This document shows positions 1 through 13,431 of a DNA stretch of 64,000 bases, in pieces (the stretch's first letter is position 1; the number at the start of each line of letters is the position of its first letter). The stretch is taken from NCBI RefSeq assembly GCF_052324685.1, contig NC_135211.1:13274240-13338239 (forward strand), given 5' to 3'. The notes under the pieces are model-generated. The model saw nothing but the letters and a program-made list of their open reading frames with translations. It had not been told where the DNA came from and ran no database searches. This stretch comes from Brachyhypopomus gauderio. Taxonomy: Eukaryota > Chordata > Actinopteri > Gymnotiformes > Hypopomidae. The translations under genes and the position numbers were made by a program.

Positions 1-3000
1 CTGCCCTGGTGCAATTGGAAAAGGCTTAAAGATGTGATGCCAAACGTCGAGCCAAACACCCGTGGTTTTTCAATATCAATAGCCAGCAGAGGCTTGTGTT
101 GGGGGTACGGAGGGAGGGGGGGTTGATGGAGAGTGGCACGGGACAGCCCACCCAAAGGGTCTGGCAGCGACGGAGCACTCGCGAGCGTGTCCTTCCATTT
201 CCGGCCCTGGGCTTCAACAGGGCAGCGCGCTAATGGAGTGCTGATGTTTAGGCGCTGCTGAAACTCTCTCGGTGAGGTCTGGAAGTGGGCAGATGCGGCA
301 AACGCGGGGGAGTGTGTGGGCCGTGCTTCTCAGCGTACTTGGCTCCCATTGGCTATTACACAACACGGGCCTGAACTGCTCTTTAGGAACATATTTGGCC
401 AGTGCCGCCAGTTCGCCGGCGGCATATCCCTCCACTGTGGTTTCATGGGTGAAGATGTGCTTGTCAGGGTGGAATGTATGATTCAGTTTAATAGTTTTAA
501 TTTACTGCCGCTGGGGCTGTCTCAAGTGCTGCCAAAGGCCCCAAAAAAATCCAGGTTCTCCTCACGCTGCTTTTAATGCAGCCTTTACACACACGCGCGC
601 ACACACACACACACACTTGTACATGCTGTGAGAAGCATTCCCCGATTTCCCCCATTAGTGGGGCCAACTGAATTGTTTGAGAGTTAAATAAATAAACAGG
701 ATAAGTCGAAGGAGGCCCGAAGCTCGCCTCTGGCAGTCCGTCGGACGTTTGGCTCACCGTGCAGGCGAGTTGGGGTCATCTGAGGGGAGGGTATAAAATA
801 GAAAAAAGAAAGAAAAACTTTCAGATAAAAAAAATTCTGGTTGAGTTCTAGTTATTGAAGTGCCGGTGCTGAACACCATGCCTCCAAAATAACATGGCTC
901 GGACGGACAGGAGGGAGCGTGCCGTTACTGCAGCGTCCACAGCATGAAGCAACGGTTTTTAGACGAACCACCACACCTCCATGCAGCATTCTGCGAAAAA
1001 GCCGGAGTGTAAACCGCGGGGCATGTGGCCTGTGCGTTTGACTTTAATAAGCCAACTGAAGGGAGAGTAGGCTTGGTTCTGGTCCAACTACAACATTTGT
1101 GTTCCACATTTGCCCCTTTTCCCGTCCCTGCGCTCACATTGAGAAGAAAATATCATCGCGTGTAATGGGACACGCCATGGGTAAGAGACTTGTCGGGCCC
1201 CTCCAGGAAAAGATCGATCATTTACCAAGAAATGTAGCCCCGTTAATGCGAGGCTGTAGCCACTGACGCTAGCCTCCAGCTTTTTGGGCCGTGTCACAAG
1301 AACAAAGGTGTTCTTCCACAGCAAAGGTCAGGCATACAGTGCAGGACGCTATGACTCAGATTGCCTGTGAAAGAAGGCATTCTGACACTGTTGAGTGTAA
1401 TATATACAGTCCAAATAGAATGGTAATGCCTCACTCCAAAGTTCTATCAAACTGTGGAAAGTTCCTCAACAGCTGTGGACGATGCTTACACAGTTTTACA
1501 CATAAATGACGATGGAACTGCACAGTTCATGCCAACAATAAGAGAATAGTCAAATGTGCATAAACGTTTCACTGGTCTCTCCTTCAGAAACTGCCAGGCC
1601 ATATTTTTTTGTTGAATCAGTGCGTTGCGAGTTAATTCACATTTGTTTATTTCAGACTTGTTTAAGTCTCCGTTCGGTTAACGAATTTATGAATGCGAGC
1701 GCGTGATCACTTTTCCGCTCTCACGAGGGATAGCGCCCAAAGCAGTCGCTGTTTAGGTTGGACCGTGTGAAGTTATTACTCAGGCCGGCTTTAATAGTTT
1801 TGATATTTGTTCCGGCGCTTGGCTGTTTTCTCCTGTTTAAAGTGTGTACTCTTACACTCCTAGAAGTTGGGGGGCTGGAGTCATAGCCCTGGGCTGAAGA
1901 GGAACGAGGTGTGTTGTTTCAGAGGACATGGTTCTCCTCTGGGGACAGGTTCAGTGCATGCACCACGCTGCTCTGCTTCTTGGAAGTGCACGTCTGGGGA
2001 GGGCAGGGCCCCTCGTCAACTTTTGGCTGCAGTGCTGCTGCCCCCCCCCATTGGTTTCTTTGAATGTCTCAGGAAACAATCTGCATCTGTATCCTCATGC
2101 GAGGAATCAGACTAATCTAAATTTAAGGTATCAGATTTTTTTTGTGTCCTCACAACCTTTCACCTCTTTATTCTTCTTTCCCTCTCTCTGTGACTTTTTC
2201 ACCTTTACTGACACTGGGAGTGCTTACTGTATTCCCTCTGCTAATGCATTTAAGTGCAATTTCAATTCCTGAGTAAATACTGCAGTTGATGCTTAAAACA
2301 TACAGTAAAATGATTCGGTGCAAACCAGCACGAGTCCAAAATATTTGGTGCAACCCCGAATCACAGCTGTGACAAAGATATCCGCAGTGCAGTCGGAGTG
2401 TGTAAACATGCAGCACATAATAAATCGCGAAGTTACTCGGTGCTCAGTCAGTGCGAGGTGGATTTTTTTGGTGTCCTCATCATCATCATACATTTGAAAG
2501 ACATTCATTTATAACCAGAGTTAAGGACCACTGGCCAGAAAACGGTGGCTTCAGGAATAACCATATGCCTTCTCAGCCACCGTAGAACTGCCGTTGGCGT
2601 CTGTTGTCCTGACTTGGTGCCTGCTTCACTCACTCTGAGACAAAGGTGGTGAACAGTGCTCAGGACGGCGGTGCAACCCGGCTCTCGCTGGCCGTCAGCC
2701 AGCTTGTGCAGCTGTGCTTACTCTTGTTGTGAAGAAAGGCCACTCGGATCGGACGGCCGGGCGTGGAACGGGGCGACCGGGCGGGCCCACGCCCTTCAAG
2801 CAGCCGCCCAGGCGGGACGTCTCTTTCCCCCCACATCCCTGGCCAGCTTCTTCCTCGAAAAAACAACCTCCACTGTGTAAATGCAGCGTAGCAAAAGGTA
2901 AGAATGGACATCAACCCTCCCCCCCCCCCTCCAAACCCCCACCCTCCACCCACCCCACACACTGAAAAACGACCCCGAGATTAGGGAAGGGGCGGTGAAC

Positions 3001-4780
3001 ATGTTTTTCTTACCTTTGTAACATACATGCATACTCTCGGGGGGCCCCCATTTCCCCTCCGTGACCTAGTTCTAAGCCCCGTCAGAGAGGGAGAGTGTGG
3101 AGGGAGCCTGGGCGGTTCAGTGAGTCCAAGCTGAGAAGGGAGGGATGGGATGGGAGGAGAAATGATCTGCTCTTTGCATGTGGGCCCATGCGAGAGGAGA
3201 GATTTGCGAATGCAAGGAAGCTCAGGGTTTGTCCTTACTGACATCAGCATTGAGGGCTGGGTGTCTGAGGAGATGGGCCTGCAATGCTCTATGCCGGCTA
3301 ACAGCAGAGACATTCTTCACCTGAAATGACCCCGACAGGAGGCTAACAAACCTCACATTGCCTATCGCCTCTTAAATCTCCTGTCTCATGTCCCCAGTCT
3401 CTGTCTAGACCATTTTATTTCAACCCTGAGATGTTTTTCACAGAGAGACATGCCGGTCCTTGTTAGCCTGGCATTATATTCATAGTTTGCCTTCTTTTAC
3501 TCACTGGAGAAGCTTTCAGTGAGTGTGGGGGGATTACTGTGTTGTACTACAACTGCAAATATCAGCCCTCTCTGTCACCCGGACACACAAATAACGCAGC
3601 CAACTTCTACGCCCTGACGATAGGCAACTGCTGAGAGATGGAATCCAGCATAATGCCGAGTGCCTTATTTGGAAACGTCAAGTCTGCAGGTCATGGAGGG
3701 GTGGGGGAGGGGGGGGGGAGGAGAAAAGGAGAAAGAAAGGATGAAAGGAAGAAAATGTTTATTTGCGGTGGATAGATCCCCAGGAGGTGATGTGAGGTAG
3801 GGAGGCATTCCAGGAGAACGGGGGAGAGTGGGGTCGACAAAAGGATCAGGAAGGACATTAGCCAAAAGTTTCACGCTGCTGTTTGCAACGGAGACACGCT
3901 ATTCCGGCGGGGCACGAAGGGAAAAATCTGCAAAGCCACGCCGGAATAAAGGAGACGAAAAAACGGATCAGAAAGGCAAAAATTCCAAACATCTGAACAT
4001 AAAAATTCATAGGATGAAGAAATATTTTGGTAACTTAAGATTTTGGTAACTTCACAGTCCCTCACGTGTGCTTGTAGAGCCCGAGCAGTTGAGTTGAGAG
4101 CAAGCAAATATTAAGGTTAATTGGATAGACGCGTCAGAAAGCGTAACCAGGAGTCCACGTTAAACAGAAGCCCAGTGGGAACAGCAACACTTTAAAATGC
4201 TTCAAGATTATGTTTGGAGAGTCATAAACGTCTAAGAATGTTGTGGTTGGAAGTTTAATGAACATAACATCTTGGTCTACTTCAGGCAGATTGAAGGAAG
4301 TGCTGAAAACAAATTTGCAACAGAAGCATTCTCACTGTGCAGAGAAGCTAAGAGAACCAACGGGTAAACCTCCTCAATCTGCAGCTTCGTGCAGATCACA
4401 TGGGCTGTTGGGTAACCCCGGCTTGCTGACATTTATGACAGAATGATATGCCTGCCTGATGATAGGTAGTGGAAAAGGATCATGCTGTTTGTGTTTCAAG
4501 CGTCATAAGATTTTGACATAAAGCCATAGGGGATGCCGTTTAAAGTTCCAACCTAGCAGTTTCACACAGTACGAAAGCGCTGCGTGGAATCTGGAGTAAT
4601 TAACCTTCGATGGGGCTGAAGGAACAACGAGGATTCCACTCATTCTGATTGGTCACTTTAATCACGAGTTGCCTCCTCCTCACTTTGAAGTTCAATTAAA
4701 TGTGCTCAAATGACCATTGCCAAACACATAAGCAGAGTTGATTGCAACAAACAAGGGCGAGGGAGAGTGGAGAAGCTCCA
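1..4780. other. Gene-poor DNA, no recognised exon
   Basis: No open frame here resembles a protein family I know, and none shows a conserved domain with matching splice sites. Visible content is a short alternating CA/CG run at about 587-616, several poly-C or poly-G patches (2041-2048, 2920-2945, 3700-3720) and AT-rich spacers. It could hold regulatory sequence or unrecognised noncoding exons; comparison with other fish would be needed to see this. Confidence 0.5.
587..616. repeat. Alternating CA/CG microsatellite
   Basis: Alternating purine-pyrimidine run of AC units with a CGCGCG core, about 30 bp. Confidence 0.8.
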
Positions 4781-4792
4781 TCTTTGCAAAGC

Positions 4793-4921
4793 ATCATGGT
4801 TCTGGTTAGGCTGCAGATTGCAAACAATCATGGTTCTGGTTAGGCTGCAGATTGCAAAGCATCATGGTTCTGGTTAGGCTGCAGATTGCAAAGCATCTTG
4901 GTTCTGGTTAGGCTGCAGATT
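4793..4921. repeat. 34-bp tandem repeat, about 4 copies
   Basis: Copies begin at 4793, 4827, 4861 and 4895, exactly 34 bases apart. Each has the core GGTTCTGGTTAGGCTGCAGA. The copies differ at only a few positions, so the array is fairly young. The 34-bp period is not a multiple of three and no gene is nearby, so a coding role is unlikely. Confidence 0.93.
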
Positions 4922-7700
4922 ACGACCTGTGGGAAGCAGAAAGCAGCGTCCAGTCTTGCCCAATGTGCACACGTCATTTTAATGAGCCTTCCTCTGGGAT
5001 GTAATAGACTTCCAAAATGGCTTCCTGTGACGTAGGTAGGCATGTTTGATTCTGCTCGCTGAGGCATCCATGGTGTTCCTGTGGCGGCGATGATCAAGGC
5101 AGATTAGAGCGGCATGAATAGTCAATCCCAGCTGGCAGAGTGAGGACTTATGGGAAAGAGCAAGAAACTCCCCCTAACGAGCCCCAACCACAGGTCTGAC
5201 CTTGAAGCCCCTACAGTGCTAATGTAAAGGTCGTAAACATTTTTGCTATGTCAGCCTGTCCTTAAGGTAAAAAGTGTTAACAATTGATTTTAATCAGATT
5301 TTCTTAGTACTTCTACCAGGATTATTTTAAGAGGTTTGCTGTGAAGTCTCCGATGGTGACTTTTTCTTATAATTTCATGATTGCCGAAATTGAAATTATG
5401 ATCATATAGATAGTGTGATATACTGCATGTGATATAGATCACATATCTCTGTTCATTCAGTGTTTTTCTTTACATTATTTAATGATTTTAAATTGAATCG
5501 TGCAAAAACTAAGATTTGGGAGACTCATTATCCCTGAAACTCCTCCTACATGTCAGTTTACTCCAGGTTTTATCTTGCTTGATGAGTTCTTTGATTCCCA
5601 GGTCCCTCCTCCTCCATGACACATACATTCTACTCGTGGATGTCCAGGAAAGGGCCCTTCATCCTCCCAGCACAAAACAGAAGCTGTCCAGACCCTGGCT
5701 CCACTCAGCCCTTTTCACCTTCTATGGGTGTTCATTCACTCCTCAAACCACAATCAATTGATAGGTGTGGTTTGAATTTGCAAATATATTTTTGCAGCAG
5801 CCATATCTTCTTACAATGAGTGTTATAATGATACAGATATGTCATAAAGTTTTTTTTTTTGTGTATTGACCTTTGTATCCTTCAAAATGGTTGAAACCAG
5901 GACAATGCCCATCAATATCATCATCAGGTATCATGATAGAGTATGTGTTTTTTTTTTTTGGTCCTTTGAAATATTCCACTCCTCTTTGAAATATTCCTGC
6001 ACCACTCAAACATGTCCTTAAATAAACTGGGCTCATCAGAACACAGTTACACTGAGTCTGTCCGTGAACCCTTGGTAGACTCCTGATCTGACATGCACAG
6101 ATTTCTCTCCCTGCAAGAGGCATGATGTGGACATAGTTCAAGTCCTGTCGTGATTTTGTATCACCCAGCTGATTTCACTAATTAATTCCACCTGCTGTTT
6201 CGAGCTGATTAGCTCAAGCTTTCTGGGAACCACTGTTACTTTGTGAACCTGAACTATTCACCTCTGATTGTGTGGTGGAGTTCGCAGGAAGCATGCCACG
6301 GACTCGTTATCTGAAACAAAACATGTCCTTCTAGCTCGGCAATCACCATTCTGTTCACACACCAGTGAGACTCCAAAAAGACAATGTTATCCAACTAAAT
6401 TACAACATCTGTGTGATCTCATCACTGGAGCACATTACGGAATGAAACAAGTGGTGTATAGCACCTGAGAAACACTTGAGAGTCTGTCTCAGATCAAACA
6501 GACAGGGATCGAGTGTTTTGATTTTGTCAAGGATGGATGTATTAGTGCAGAACACAGGAGACCTCAGCCACCTGCGCTGTCTGCTTAGCATATGCTTAAC
6601 TTTTCTGAGAGTGAAAAAAAAGACCAGAATGGACGACCCCACCCATGTCATTGACACATACGCCCCAGGCATCATTTAAGCAGGCTGAAATTCAGATGGG
6701 TTGGTGGCATTCCAGTGGCAACAGAAACTCTGTTAATAACAGCAAATGTCATCAACTAACTTTCTACATGCTTCACTGTCTTTTTTTATTTAAGTCATTT
6801 CACATTACACATTTTAGGAACTTGCCACTGATGTCTGCTCGCCTACTGTGCCGAAGTCACATGCGTTTGATTTAGCTGCGTTCTCAGCCGCAAGCCACAG
6901 AGCAGGAACCCTGCTCTCCCCAAACTGACATAGTTGCTTCTGTCGCCAATTCTTATACAGTCGCACTTATACCACATTAAACCAATAAAAAGCTTATTTC
7001 GATGGAAGAGTTCGTTTTGACAACAAAGCAATTGGGCGAACTGGAAATTTTATGGGGTTGTTGATAGAAGCAGTAAAGTTGAAACTGATGAAAATCAGAA
7101 AAAAATTCTGAAAGATCACTAGATATCAGGAAAAGAATCAAAGGTGATGTTTATTTGCAAGGAAATACACCATCCATTTACATTTGCAAGAAGCTTTCAA
7201 ACCACCATGGCATGTGATGTTCTGACATTCTAGGTGTCTCTGTCTTGTGCACAATGTTGAGTAGTAGCAGTAATCTTGGTGCTCGGTTCAATCTTGAAAG
7301 GAAATTTCTACTCACCATTTATGACCAACTATTACATCATCCAGACATATGAAAGCACACAGCTTCGTTCACTTTGTCTAGAAATAAAGTGTGTAGACAC
7401 CCTTTTTAGTTCTATTCTTGGTTTATTTGACTACTTGTAATGTGGCACTCAAAGGTACTTGTAGTTTCAAAGCACGCTTTGAATCAGGTTTGACCTTGAA
7501 CCCAAAATAGGGTTCAGTACTTTCTCTTGAAGGGCAGTTACTGAACAACCTGACGCGTTGGGCTTCCTTTCCACCACAGCAAAAGCCCTGGCCCTAGTTC
7601 AGGCTTTTCCCAACAATGTGCTAAACCCTGTGGAACACTGCAGCCTGTTTACAAAGGCAGACTGAGCAGAAGACCTTTTAATTGAAACATGTTGCACAAA
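4922..7700. other. Intergenic, no recognised feature
   Basis: AT-rich sequence with only short unrelated open frames on both strands. No protein family, RNA gene or transposon end was recognised. Confidence 0.45.
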
Positions 7701-7707
7701 TTATGAA

Positions 7708-7711
<4 letters not shown>

Positions 7712-7802
<91 letters not shown>
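7712..7802. repeat. (GT)n microsatellite, about 45 units
   Basis: Uninterrupted GT dinucleotide run. The long Cys-Val frame across it is a repeat artefact. A (CA)n tract of the opposite sense follows 168 bp later. Confidence 0.98.
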
Positions 7803-7805
<3 letters not shown>

Positions 7806-7966
7806 GAGCCTTGCAGTTGTTGTTTGTGCATTTTATTTGGGACTTGGGCATTGGCAAAGGTCAGTGTTTGTGAGTCAATGTTTGTCCATTTCAAATCACA
7901 CCATGTCTTTATTTCTGCCTCTGTCTTCTCTCTCTCTCCCCACTCTCTCTCTCTCTGTCTCACTCA

Positions 7967-7970
<4 letters not shown>

Positions 7971-8034
<64 letters not shown>
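7971..8034. repeat. (CA)n microsatellite, about 32 units
   Basis: Uninterrupted CA run, preceded by a CT-rich stretch (about 7918-7960). It is complementary to the (GT)n at 7712-7802. Confidence 0.98.
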
Positions 8035-8040
<6 letters not shown>

Positions 8041-9140
8041 ATACACTCAGAGATGCACTGTCTGCTTTTGTCTCCAAAGGGCAGAGTAAACCAGACTTAG
8101 AGTCTGCTTCTCTGTATGAATTCCCTTGGCTGGACCCTTTTCCAAACTCACTCTGTGACTGAAGCCATGCGTTTTTTACCCCTACGTTTTGGTTGAGGAG
8201 ATGACAAGGAAGTGAACAGAGTCATTAAAGCCTTGGGGCACTGTCACTGTGGTCTCCGTGAAAAGTTTCTTGTGCTTATTTAAAATATTTTATATAATGT
8301 CCCCACAGACGTAGCCAGATGGAAAGGAAAAGAAGAAAAGATACCCCAGGCTCCCATTATACTGATAGTATATAAGAAATATGTTATTTTTGGAATGCAG
8401 CATGCTAGAAACACATAGCAGTTAAAAAAAAATTAAATTGCATGCAGTACTTATTCAGCCTGGGTGCCTGCCATGCGATGCAGACGAAAACACAGTGAAG
8501 CACACTACATGACCTTCTGCTCCCCAAGCACGTGACAGACGCAAGTTATGGGCGCCTTTCACTGGAATTAGATCCCTTGCATTTTAACAAGTGCAGCACC
8601 CCATAAATTCAGAGAGATAAAGAAGTCATCAGCCCCTATAATCTTTATCCTTACAGGGATCTTGCGGTTAATCTATAGATCTCCAGACTGGGTGCCCCAA
8701 GGTGCAGTGGGAGGCTTTTATGAACCCAGCAGCTGGTAGTGAGATTTTCCACGTATTGTGTATTGTATGGAACGTGGAGGTCCAGCTTGCTTCAGTTAAG
8801 CATCAGAATGGACTGTTTCTGATTAAGTCTTGGCAAAGCCAAGGTGATTCCTTCCTTAATGAAAAGCACTAGGGAGACCAAACGCAAAACACTGGTTATC
8901 AAAGAATAATAGGCTCACTTGAAAAGGTCTCCTGCTCTCATCACACTTCCTAAGGAGTTCCCTTCCATGTGGCCGATATAGCCGGCGTGCCAAGAATGTG
9001 CACATCAAATGATCGGGGGGGGGGGGCTGAGTTAGGCCAAGGCTGCCGTCTCTGTTTACTCCATGTAGGTTACATGGTTACCAAATACAGGGTTGCGCTT
9101 TTTGGGGGGGGTTTTTTTCTCTCTCCAAAACCCCCGCCAT
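8035..9140. other. Intergenic, no recognised feature
   Basis: No convincing exon or transposon was seen. A G-run lies at 9016-9025. Confidence 0.45.
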
Positions 9141-9600
9141 CCACTGTTCACGGGTTATTGAGTTCTCCCCCAGCTCCGGGCTCCCTAATTCCTCCCGCCG
9201 TCCCGCGCCGAGGCGGTCTCGCGCTCACGCTGCACCCGCCCGTCACACGTGCGGCCTGGAGCACACGCGCGGAGCCTTCGGTGGGATTCTTGTTTTTCTT
9301 GTTCGCCATGCCGTGCGATTCGGGCAGGATGTGCTGGTGGCTCGCGTGCGGCCGCCGGTGAGGCCTCACCCTGCAGATGAGTGCAGAAACAATGGGCCGA
9401 AGAGGAACAGGATGGTGCACCGTGCCAGGGCCCTCGTCTGCCCCGGGCCCTCGCCTGCCCCGGGCCCTCGTCTGCCCCGGGCCCTCGCCTGCCCCGGGCC
9501 CTCGTCTGCCCCGGGCCCTCGTCTGCCCCGGGCCCTCGTCTGCCCCGGGCCCTCGTCTGCCCAGACCATCGAGCGCAACCCCCGGGCAGGAGGGTCAGGA
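9141..9600. promoter_or_regulatory. CpG-rich patch, possible CpG island
   Basis: This stretch is visibly richer in G, C and CpG than its AT-rich surroundings (many CGCG and CCGCC words between 9190 and 9360). It contains an ATG at 9308 in a reasonable initiation context (gttcgccATG). That ATG opens 16 codons and runs into a GTGAGG donor-like site at 9358, the form of a small first coding exon. I do not recognise the peptide and found no matching second exon. It may be an unannotated promoter, or simply GC-rich repeat-associated DNA next to the minisatellite. Confidence 0.35.
9428..9563. repeat. 17-bp GC-rich minisatellite, 8 copies
   Basis: Eight tandem copies of GGGCCCTCGTCTGCCCC, with some copies carrying CGCC instead of CGTC. 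Because 17 is not a multiple of three, every frame is open and encodes a repeating Pro/Ala/Gly-rich peptide. The long open frames on both strands here are therefore artefacts of the repeat. Confidence 0.95.
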
Positions 9601-10320
9601 GCAGAGTTCGACCTCACACGCATCAGTGGAAAGTGGGCCAGAGGAGACAGCTATTATAAGAGAGGGATATTTATAAGAGCAGAGAGCCGAAGCAAGAACA
9701 CAGCAGCAAAATTCTTATCACGGCACTTTTTGTTGTTTGTTAGTTACATGGAAAGTTTTAATACATTCATGTATTTAATGGTTTTTTTTACTTTCCTTCC
9801 TTTATTTGGCAGTGTTCCTGGAGTTTTAAAAGGCCTTTCAATTATGACATTACTATTTTTACATGCACTTAAGTAGCAATATATGGTGCTGATATTAAGT
9901 AGCAATCAGTCCCTATTTAGAGTGAAAATGAATATTTGATATACTTTATTTATCAGCCAAATTAATATGTATCTTAATTAATATAATCAATATCAATTAA
10001 TATGTTATCAATATCAATTAATTTTGTTGCTATAGAAAGAGTAACTCTTATCCTTTGGTATCCCTGTACTCTTTTATCTCTCATCAGCTAATTATTTTGG
10101 GATGAATTAGGAGGAAGACAAGCGTGTAGCGCTATTATACTTGAGTGTAGCATCTGTAGTCTAAATAGCAGCAGTTGTCTAGCTTTGAAATAAGCCATGA
10201 TCATGATGTCTCATGACATTGTTGATATTATAGTTTATATAGTTTATTTATGATTTATAGTTTATTATAGTTGATATTATATATGATACAAAGACATCTT
10301 TGATAAAGAGACATCTATCT
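9564..10320. other. AT-rich intergenic DNA
   Basis: AT-rich sequence with short imperfect repeats (ATCAATTAATAT-like words at 9960-10025, GATATTATAGTTTAT-like words at 10225-10280). No gene is visible. Confidence 0.5.
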
Positions 10321-10321
10321 A

Positions 10322-10910
10322 CATCAAATCAATATTTGTGGCCACCGTTTGCCCTCAAAACAGCATCAATTCTTCTAGGTACTCTTTGCACGAGTTTTTG
10401 AATGGAAGTCAGAAGTGAGGCAGTTCCATACATCTTGTAGGATGTACCTAACCAGACCGCAGAAGAAATCACTCTATCTCTTAGTGTAAACACCTACAGA
10501 TTCGATGACATTTAGATCAGGGCTCTGTGGGGCCCATATCATCACCTCCAGAAAGGCTTGTTCTTCTCCATGCTGAATATAGTTATTAACAATTTTGGCC
10601 ATATGTTTGGGATCTTATCCTGCTGCAAAATAGATTTGGAGTCAACCAGATACCTTCCTGATGGTACTGCACAATGATTAAATATTTGTCTGTATTTTTC
10701 AGCATTGATTGAAAATGATTAAATCCCCAACTGTGACTGCTGAAGTCCCACTGGTCTCTGCCAGTTCTGAGCTGATCAGCACTGCTGAACATCTGATTTT
10801 GAAAGGTCGTAAGTATGATGTCTCTTGCACTACGTTTCCGTAGGTGACCACTGCGTCTACGGTCCCCTGCGTTGGCCGCTCCTTTGTGCTTCTTCCAAAG
10901 AGCCTCGTAC
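10322..10910 (-). pseudogene. Tc1-like transposase relic
   Basis: On the minus strand the frame near 10,900-10,750 carries a basic helix-turn-helix-type stretch typical of Tc1-like transposases (words such as KKHKGAANAGDRRRSGHLRK). The frame near 10,690-10,590 resembles the transposase C-terminal half. Further downstream, interrupted frames read like the Tc1 block around the catalytic Glu (WAPQSPDLN-like, then a block close to VLRANGGH). The central part is missing and stops and frameshifts are present. This is a dead, internally deleted DNA transposon; exact ends were not determined. Confidence 0.65.
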
Positions 10911-13245
10911 AGCACATATCGAAACCCCCAGACTGCTGTGAGATCTGTATAAATATACAGTAAGAAGACACAGGTGCAAAGCATTAGAAAGGGACGCAGG
11001 GCAGAGCTGCCTTGGCTGTGACCATGGCGACCATGACAAATAATTCCAAATGTGGTGCTGTATGTTCTGTCTCAAAGCAGGTTGCAAATAGGTCCAGGAG
11101 GGATTTAAATGTTAGCTGTAGCGGCTACATCACATGCATGCCCTTTTCTGATTACACCTTCTTCCAGTTAGCGGACACTACAGATATACTGGGAAGTTTG
11201 CGTGCAAATACCGGGAAAGCCATAGTATTGGCCGCGTCCTCCGTTCCACACCCATAAGCTGCAAACACTGAGCCAAACTCATGGATGTGAGAACAGGAAC
11301 GGTCATCTCTTTCACTAGCACGTCCCTGCAGAAACTCTGTCAGAGTTCAGCAGACACAGAGCCAAAATGATCTCGATGGGATGTAATTGCAGTGCTGAAA
11401 GCCTCAGATTGCTGTGCAGGAATGGCCGCCCACAAGCTTGCCGGAGAGGGAAAGGCCTTCGCTTTGTGACCTTTCTAGAAGCCGGCTTTGGGGTACAAGC
11501 AGGCCATGTGTGTGGTGGTGAGCGTGAAAGGCTTTCTGGGACTGGGTGGTCAGTGTTTAGTTAGTGGTCTGGTGAGGAGTGACTGTCTTCATTTGAGCAA
11601 ACATGCCATTGAGCCCCCACTGTGAAATTTACCAGGAATTTACCACTCAGAAAACTTACCACAAACAACAATAAGATAATCCCAGATCATTTCTCTTTAG
11701 GTTATTCGGTCAGTTGTAGGATCTCCGAAGAGGCCCAAGTGCCGAATGTTATTTATTTCTTTCAACAACGGGAGAACTGAAGTGTCTAAGCAAGATTATT
11801 TAATTTTCCTCCTAGAGTAAATTATTCACTGAGACACATTTTGAGACTGCAGACATTGCATGACGTACTGCTTTGCCACTTTCCTCTCCCTTTGAAAATC
11901 ATCATACTTCAGTAAAACAAACTTCCCTCGCGTCTATTTTGAAGAACCACCACAGAAAAAATACCACCAGTTTAACGGCAACAATTTTGAGGTTTTGATT
12001 TGGTTCTTGTCAGAGCTCAGAATACCCCTGAGGTTAAGATGAATTTGCTTCAGTCACACCAGTGCTGAGTGAAAGGGATGTTAACCTGACTTTAAACCCA
12101 GTCCCACACAAAGCACTGGCTCGACGGTGGGATTCTTAATACGTTCATGTTAAACAGGGGGTCTGGCATTCACGGGAAAAGGCACAAGCATTTTGTGTTG
12201 TGATGTTTTATTTAGTCTGAAGAGGTGCTGTGAACTGCAGCTGGCCTGGTGTTTTGTGAGCAACATTAGCATTGTTCCTCTGCCATCCAACAAGCATTGG
12301 AACCCTTAAGAACATAAAAACGTCGCTACACTGGAAGCATGGGGCCTGAATGTAAAACGTCACAAGGCGTTACTTACTCTGAGGTCATGGAGCCGTGACC
12401 TTGTCACCTCCAGCCATTCAGTGACACATAATGGCCATAACAGGATTTTGACTTTCTACACTTTGCTCAATTTGTTGAATCCATCAGATTCCAAGACTTC
12501 CTGGCAGTGCTCTGGAGCTCCACCGCTGGCAGGCCCACCAAAGCACCAGCAGGAAGTGTTGGACTCTGATGAATTCTCTGAAATTGGGTCTTGACCCCAG
12601 ATGTTGATCAGAATATTTCCGTGAGCTATTGGTGACAACGCTCCAACAGACGGCCTCAGAACCTCTCATCAGAGAACCCTCGAGAGGTCTGTGCACATAT
12701 GCGAATGTTCGTCTGAGCTGTCTTGTAGGTGGTAATTACTAACATCCAGTGAGCTAATAATCATCATCCCTCACATGTTTCCACTTTATAAAGAATCATC
12801 TGTAGGCCTATTGGCTTTAGAAGGAAGACAGTGATTTCTGGCTAAAGTGTTTCAGGGGCCAATGTGAATTAAAGTCAACAGAGAATTGGGAAAAAGTGAA
12901 TCAATGATGAAAAGCTTTTAAATGAGCCATCAGGAAATCGTTTGATCCGCACATGGCTCACACAATGACATCACTGCTGCTCCATTTGGTGTCTTTAATC
13001 TCACCGAAAAACAAAAATGATTCATTAGCAAACAATAATTTTCTTTGTTTTACTTATTTGCTCATGATACTACAAGTGTTAGAAATACAAAAAAAAAAAC
13101 TTCCACTTCTTAAAAATCTGTTACAAGTGTGAATGGGTTGCCTCACACTGCATGCTCGATTCCTTCAGCTCATTTACTTCTCTTTGATTCAGAACTACAA
13201 GGGTCTCTCAGGAATGACTGTCTCCAAGTTCACTTACCTCATGAA
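10911..13245. other. Intergenic, no recognised feature
   Basis: Only short open frames, none resembling a known family. The overlapping minus-strand frames at 12,456-12,696 have no recognisable domain or splice context. Confidence 0.45.
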
Positions 13246-13252
13246 ATATATA

Positions 13253-13346
<94 letters not shown>

Positions 13347-13355
13347 GATTCTTTG

Positions 13356-13428
<73 letters not shown>
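13246..13428. repeat. Two long (TA)n tracts
   Basis: (TA)n at about 13,246-13,342 and again at 13,360-13,428, separated by 17 bp of unique sequence. Frames across them encode Tyr-Ile repeats and are artefacts. Confidence 0.97.

Positions 13429-13431
<3 letters not shown>

Noticed and set aside
7707-8162. Long plus-strand frames of Cys-Val and Thr-His repeats
   Set aside because: They are translations of GT/CA microsatellites, open in several frames on both strands.
9313-9876. 187-aa plus-strand frame with Pro/Gly/Ala repeats
   Set aside because: It is produced by the 17-bp minisatellite, which keeps all frames open. It has no conserved domain, and the sequence after the repeat is AT-rich and noncoding in character.
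12456-12696. Overlapping minus-strand frames and a plausible plus-strand peptide
   Set aside because: No family recognised, and stops break the plus-strand reading soon after.
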